Source: Weeksellaceae bacterium (GTDB lineage Bacteria; Bacteroidota; Bacteroidia; Flavobacteriales; Weeksellaceae). From it: a stretch of 7,345 nucleotides of DNA. Position 1 is the stretch's first letter; the number at the start of each line of letters is the position of its first letter. This document shows positions 5,041 to 7,345 of the stretch, one piece after another. The notes under the pieces are model-generated. The model had not been told where the DNA came from, made no database searches, and saw nothing but the letters and a program-made list of their open reading frames with translations. A program made the position numbers and the translations under genes. Where the stretch lies: the NCBI GenBank assembly GCA_028698395.1, contig JAQVDG010000096.1, positions 1 through 7,345 on the forward strand. The letters are read 5' to 3'.

Positions 5041-7345
5041 ATGAATAAACGATTCAAAGAATATAAACAACTCGATTTGGTTCAATTGGCAGAAGAGGTA
5101 TTGAGCAATTGGAAGGAAAATCAAATTTTCGAAAAAAGTATTTCAACACGTGAAGGACAGGAAAACTTTGTGTTTTACGAAGGACCTCCTTCGGCAAATG
5201 GTTTGCCCGGAATTCACCATGTGATGGCACGTTCTATTAAAGATATTTTTTGTCGTTACCAGACATTAAAAGGAAAACAAGTTCATCGTAAAGCCGGATG
5301 GGATACTCACGGACTTCCGGTGGAATTGGGAGTAGAAAAAGAATTGGGTATTACCAAAGAAGACATCGGTAAGAAAATTTCTATTGAAGATTATAATAAA
5401 GCTTGTCGTGAAGCAGTAATGCGTTATACTGACATTTGGAATGACTTGACTGAAAAAATGGGATATTGGGTAGATTTAAAAGATCCGTATATCACTTACG
5501 ATCCCAAATACATGGAATCAGTTTGGTGGTTACTGAAACAAATTTATGACAAGAATTTATTGTATAAAGGTTACACCATTCAGCCGTATTCGCCCAAAGC
5601 CGGAACCGGACTTTCTTCCCACGAATTAAACATGCCCGGAACTTATAAAGATGTAACCGACACTACAATTATAGCACAATTTAAAGCTAAAAAAGATTCT
5701 TCCAACCTCCTGAAAAAGGTTGAAGGAAATATTTACTTTTTAGCTTGGACGACCACCCCTTGGACTTTACCTTCCAATACGGCTTTGACCGTAGGTCCGA
5801 AAATCGAATATGTTTTAGTCGAAACTTTTAATCAATATACTTTCCGTCCACAGAAAGTGATTTTAGGAAAACCTTTACTGAACTCGGTTTTTGGGAAAAA
5901 TTACTTTGAATCCCATGAAAAAACTGACTTTGAGAATTTCAAAGAAAGCGATAAAAACATTCCGTATCGAATTTTAGAAACTTATAAAGGTTCTGATTTA
6001 GTTGGAATTAAATACGAACAATTATTGCCTTGGGCTTTGCCGTTTGAAGATGTTGACAAAGCTTTTCAGGTAATTTCCGGCGATTTCGTCACTACAGAAG
6101 ACGGTACGGGAATCGTTCATACTGCACCGACTTTTGGAGCAGATGACGCTAAAGTAGCCCGAGAACATGGCGTTCCGCCAATGTTAGTTTTGGATGAAAA
6201 TCAAAATCCAATTCCTTTAGTGGATTTACAAGGAAAATTCATCGAACAATTGCCCGAAAAATTTGGTGGAAAATATGTGAAAAACGAATATTATAACGAC
6301 GGAGAAGCTCCTGAGCGTTCGGTAGATGTGGAAATTGCAATTCAGTTAAAAGAAGAGAACAAAGCCTTCAAAGTCGAAAAATACAAACATAATTATCCGC
6401 ATTGTTGGCGAACTGACAAACCGATTTTGTATTATCCATTAGATTCTTGGTTTATTAAAATCACATCCGTTCGGGAGCGAATGGCAGAATTGAATAAAGA
6501 AATCAATTGGAAACCAAAATCAACGGGAGAAGGTCGTTTCGGGAATTGGTTGGAAAGTGCCAACGATTGGAATTTATCACGTTCAAGATACTGGGGAATT
6601 CCTTTGCCAATTTGGCGTACAGATCCATCAACAAACTCAGGACAAGTTGAAGAAATCATTATCGGTTCAGTAGAAGAATTAATGGACGAAATCCAAAAAT
6701 CAATTGATGCAGGATTAATGACCAAAAATCCGTTTGAAGGATTTGAAATTGGAAATATGTCGGAAGAAAACTATTCAAAAGTTGATTTACATAAAAACAT
6801 AGTCGATCAAATCATTTTGGTTTCAGCCTCCGGAAAACCAATGAAACGAGAATCTGATTTGATTGATGTTTGGTTTGATTCTGGAGCGATGCCTTATGCA
6901 CAGTGGCATTATCCATTCGAAAAGCCCTCCTCACCCCAACCCTCTAAAGGAGAGGGAGCTCCCTCTCCTTTAGAGGGTTGGGGAGGACCCGCCGATTTTA
7001 TAGCCGAAGGTGTTGACCAAACCCGTGGTTGGTTTTACACGCTACATGCCATCGGAACTTTGGTTTTTGATAGTATTGCATATAAGAATGTAGTTTCCAA
7101 CGGTTTGGTGCTTGATAAAAATGGGCAAAAAATGTCCAAACGCTTGGGCAATGCCGTAGATCCGTTTGAAACTCTTGCCACTTATGGTCCCGACGCAACG
7201 CGTTGGTACATGATTTCCAATGCACAACCTTGGGAAAATCTAAAATTTGATATTGCCGGAGTGGACGAAGTACGCCGAAAATTCTTCGGAACGCTTTACA
7301 ACACTTATTCATTTTTTGCATTATATGCCAATGTAGATGGATTCC
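5041..7345 (+). CDS. ileS: Isoleucyl-tRNA synthetase, N-terminal two-thirds (3' truncated by window edge)
   Basis: The frame is open without a stop from 5041 to the window edge, 768 codons; the family is about 1100-1150 residues, so the anticodon-binding C-terminus is missing. The enzyme charges tRNA-Ile in the cytoplasm. Visible are the N-terminal Rossmann segment with the HIGH-equivalent GIHH (57-60, in GLPGIHH), GWDTHGLPVE (86-95), the CP1 editing domain (WTTTPWTLPSNTAL from 236; DGTGIVHTAPTFGADD 354-369), SRSRYWGIPLPIW (513-525), the active-site WFDSG block just before the palindrome, and KMSKR (697-701). The atypical HIGH motif is usual, as I recall, for the Bacteroidetes form. MNKRFKEYKQLDL from the ATG at 5041 fits the family start; an in-frame ATG at 5035 would add two residues. 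A GC-rich palindrome is inserted in frame at about residues 629-649. It is divergent from nirK and functionally unrelated. Confidence 0.97.
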   Translation, partial: MNKRFKEYKQLDLVQLAEEVLSNWKENQIFEKSISTREGQENFVFYEGPPSANGLPGIHHVMARSIKDIFCRYQTLKGKQVHRKAGWDTHGLPVELGVEKELGITKEDIGKKISIEDYNKACREAVMRYTDIWNDLTEKMGYWVDLKDPYITYDPKYMESVWWLLKQIYDKNLLYKGYTIQPYSPKAGTGLSSHELNMPGTYKDVTDTTIIAQFKAKKDSSNLLKKVEGNIYFLAWTTTPWTLPSNTALTVGPKIEYVLVETFNQYTFRPQKVILGKPLLNSVFGKNYFESHEKTDFENFKESDKNIPYRILETYKGSDLVGIKYEQLLPWALPFEDVDKAFQVISGDFVTTEDGTGIVHTAPTFGADDAKVAREHGVPPMLVLDENQNPIPLVDLQGKFIEQLPEKFGGKYVKNEYYNDGEAPERSVDVEIAIQLKEENKAFKVEKYKHNYPHCWRTDKPILYYPLDSWFIKITSVRERMAELNKEINWKPKSTGEGRFGNWLESANDWNLSRSRYWGIPLPIWRTDPSTNSGQVEEIIIGSVEELMDEIQKSIDAGLMTKNPFEGFEIGNMSEENYSKVDLHKNIVDQIILVSASGKPMKRESDLIDVWFDSGAMPYAQWHYPFEKPSSPQPSKGEGAPSPLEGWGGPADFIAEGVDQTRGWFYTLHAIGTLVFDSIAYKNVVSNGLVLDKNGQKMSKRLGNAVDPFETLATYGPDATRWYMISNAQPWENLKFDIAGVDEVRRKFFGTLYNTYSFFALYANVDGF
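6928..6987. repeat. GC-rich palindromic element inserted in frame in ileS
   Basis: Bases 6934-6958 and 6959-6983 are exact reverse complements (25-bp arms, no loop, centred on AGCT). After a 2-nt bulge (6932-6933) four more pairs form (6928-6931 with 6984-6987). Each arm also holds a smaller hairpin, CCCTCT-AAAGG-AGAGGG and its complement, so the DNA or RNA can form one long stem or two short ones. Composition is far richer in G+C than the surrounding ileS. Read in the ileS frame it encodes a Pro/Ser/Gly-rich stretch (residues 629-649) in a place where related IleS proteins have a short variable loop between HYPFE and PADFIAEG. The other two forward frames contain stops (TAA at 6945, TAG at 6971), so only the frame used is open. 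It looks like a dispersed palindromic repeat; only one copy is in the window. Confidence 0.85.

Noticed and set aside
6432..6725. Minus-strand open frame of 97 codons inside ileS
   Set aside because: It lies wholly antisense to a strongly conserved ileS segment and shows no recognisable domain or signal; it is a codon-bias shadow.
6928..6987. The ileS palindrome as an intrinsic terminator or a gene-breaking insertion
   Set aside because: No T run follows on either strand. The reading frame continues through it into intact PADFIAEG and KMSKR motifs, so ileS is not disrupted.
6998..7321. Two overlapping minus-strand open frames beside the palindrome (6998-7321 and 7042-7227)
   Set aside because: They are antisense to the KMSKR region of ileS. 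Their translations are the low-complexity mix of Cys, His, Trp and Arg typical of shadows. I considered whether one might be a gene carried by the palindromic element, but they start outside it and do not include it.
1..7345. CRISPR arrays, tRNA or rRNA genes, insertion sequences, or a defence system
   Set aside because: No regularly spaced direct repeats, cloverleaf-like segments, transposase frames or defence-family domains were seen; apart from the palindrome the window is core metabolism plus a nitrite reductase operon.

Overview
The window looks like a chromosomal segment of a low-GC member of the Bacteroidetes, most likely Flavobacteriaceae. The reasons are AT-rich codon use, AT-rich leaders without Shine-Dalgarno sequences, a TAnnTTTG-type promoter element, many lipoprotein signals, and an isoleucyl-tRNA synthetase of the Bacteroidetes/eukaryote-like type. 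All family assignments come from reading translated motifs by eye; no database search was possible.

Layout. (1) 1-1792, plus strand: the 3' part of a CPA2-type cation:proton antiporter with a C-terminal tandem UspA-like region, followed after one base by a short-chain dehydrogenase/reductase. (2) 1793-1828: a perfect 13-bp hairpin flanked by A and T runs, which can terminate transcription from both sides because the genes converge here. (3) 4801-1846, minus strand: a compact four-gene operon, nirK (copper nitrite reductase), a nirV-like formylglycine-generating-enzyme (FGE)-fold protein, a SCO/SenC copper chaperone and a small mono-heme cytochrome c. All four begin with a lipoprotein signal peptide. 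(4) 4802-5040: a divergent intergenic region with candidate promoter elements and three small inverted repeats. (5) 5041 to the end, plus strand: ileS, open through the window edge and lacking its C-terminal third.

How the genes work together: the minus-strand operon reads as a nitrite-to-NO respiration (partial denitrification) module. NirK reduces nitrite, SCO probably supplies or inserts copper, the cytochrome c probably delivers electrons, and NirV is the enigmatic partner often found beside nirK. The antiporter/SDR pair and ileS are flanking genes with no evident link to it.

The most unusual structure is a 50-nt perfect palindrome, about 60 nt with its flanks, that is GC-rich and lies in frame inside the catalytic domain of ileS. 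It encodes an extra Pro/Ser/Gly-rich surface segment just before the conserved PADFIAEG block. It looks like a mobile or dispersed palindromic repeat that has become protein-coding, comparable in concept to the Rickettsia palindromic elements.
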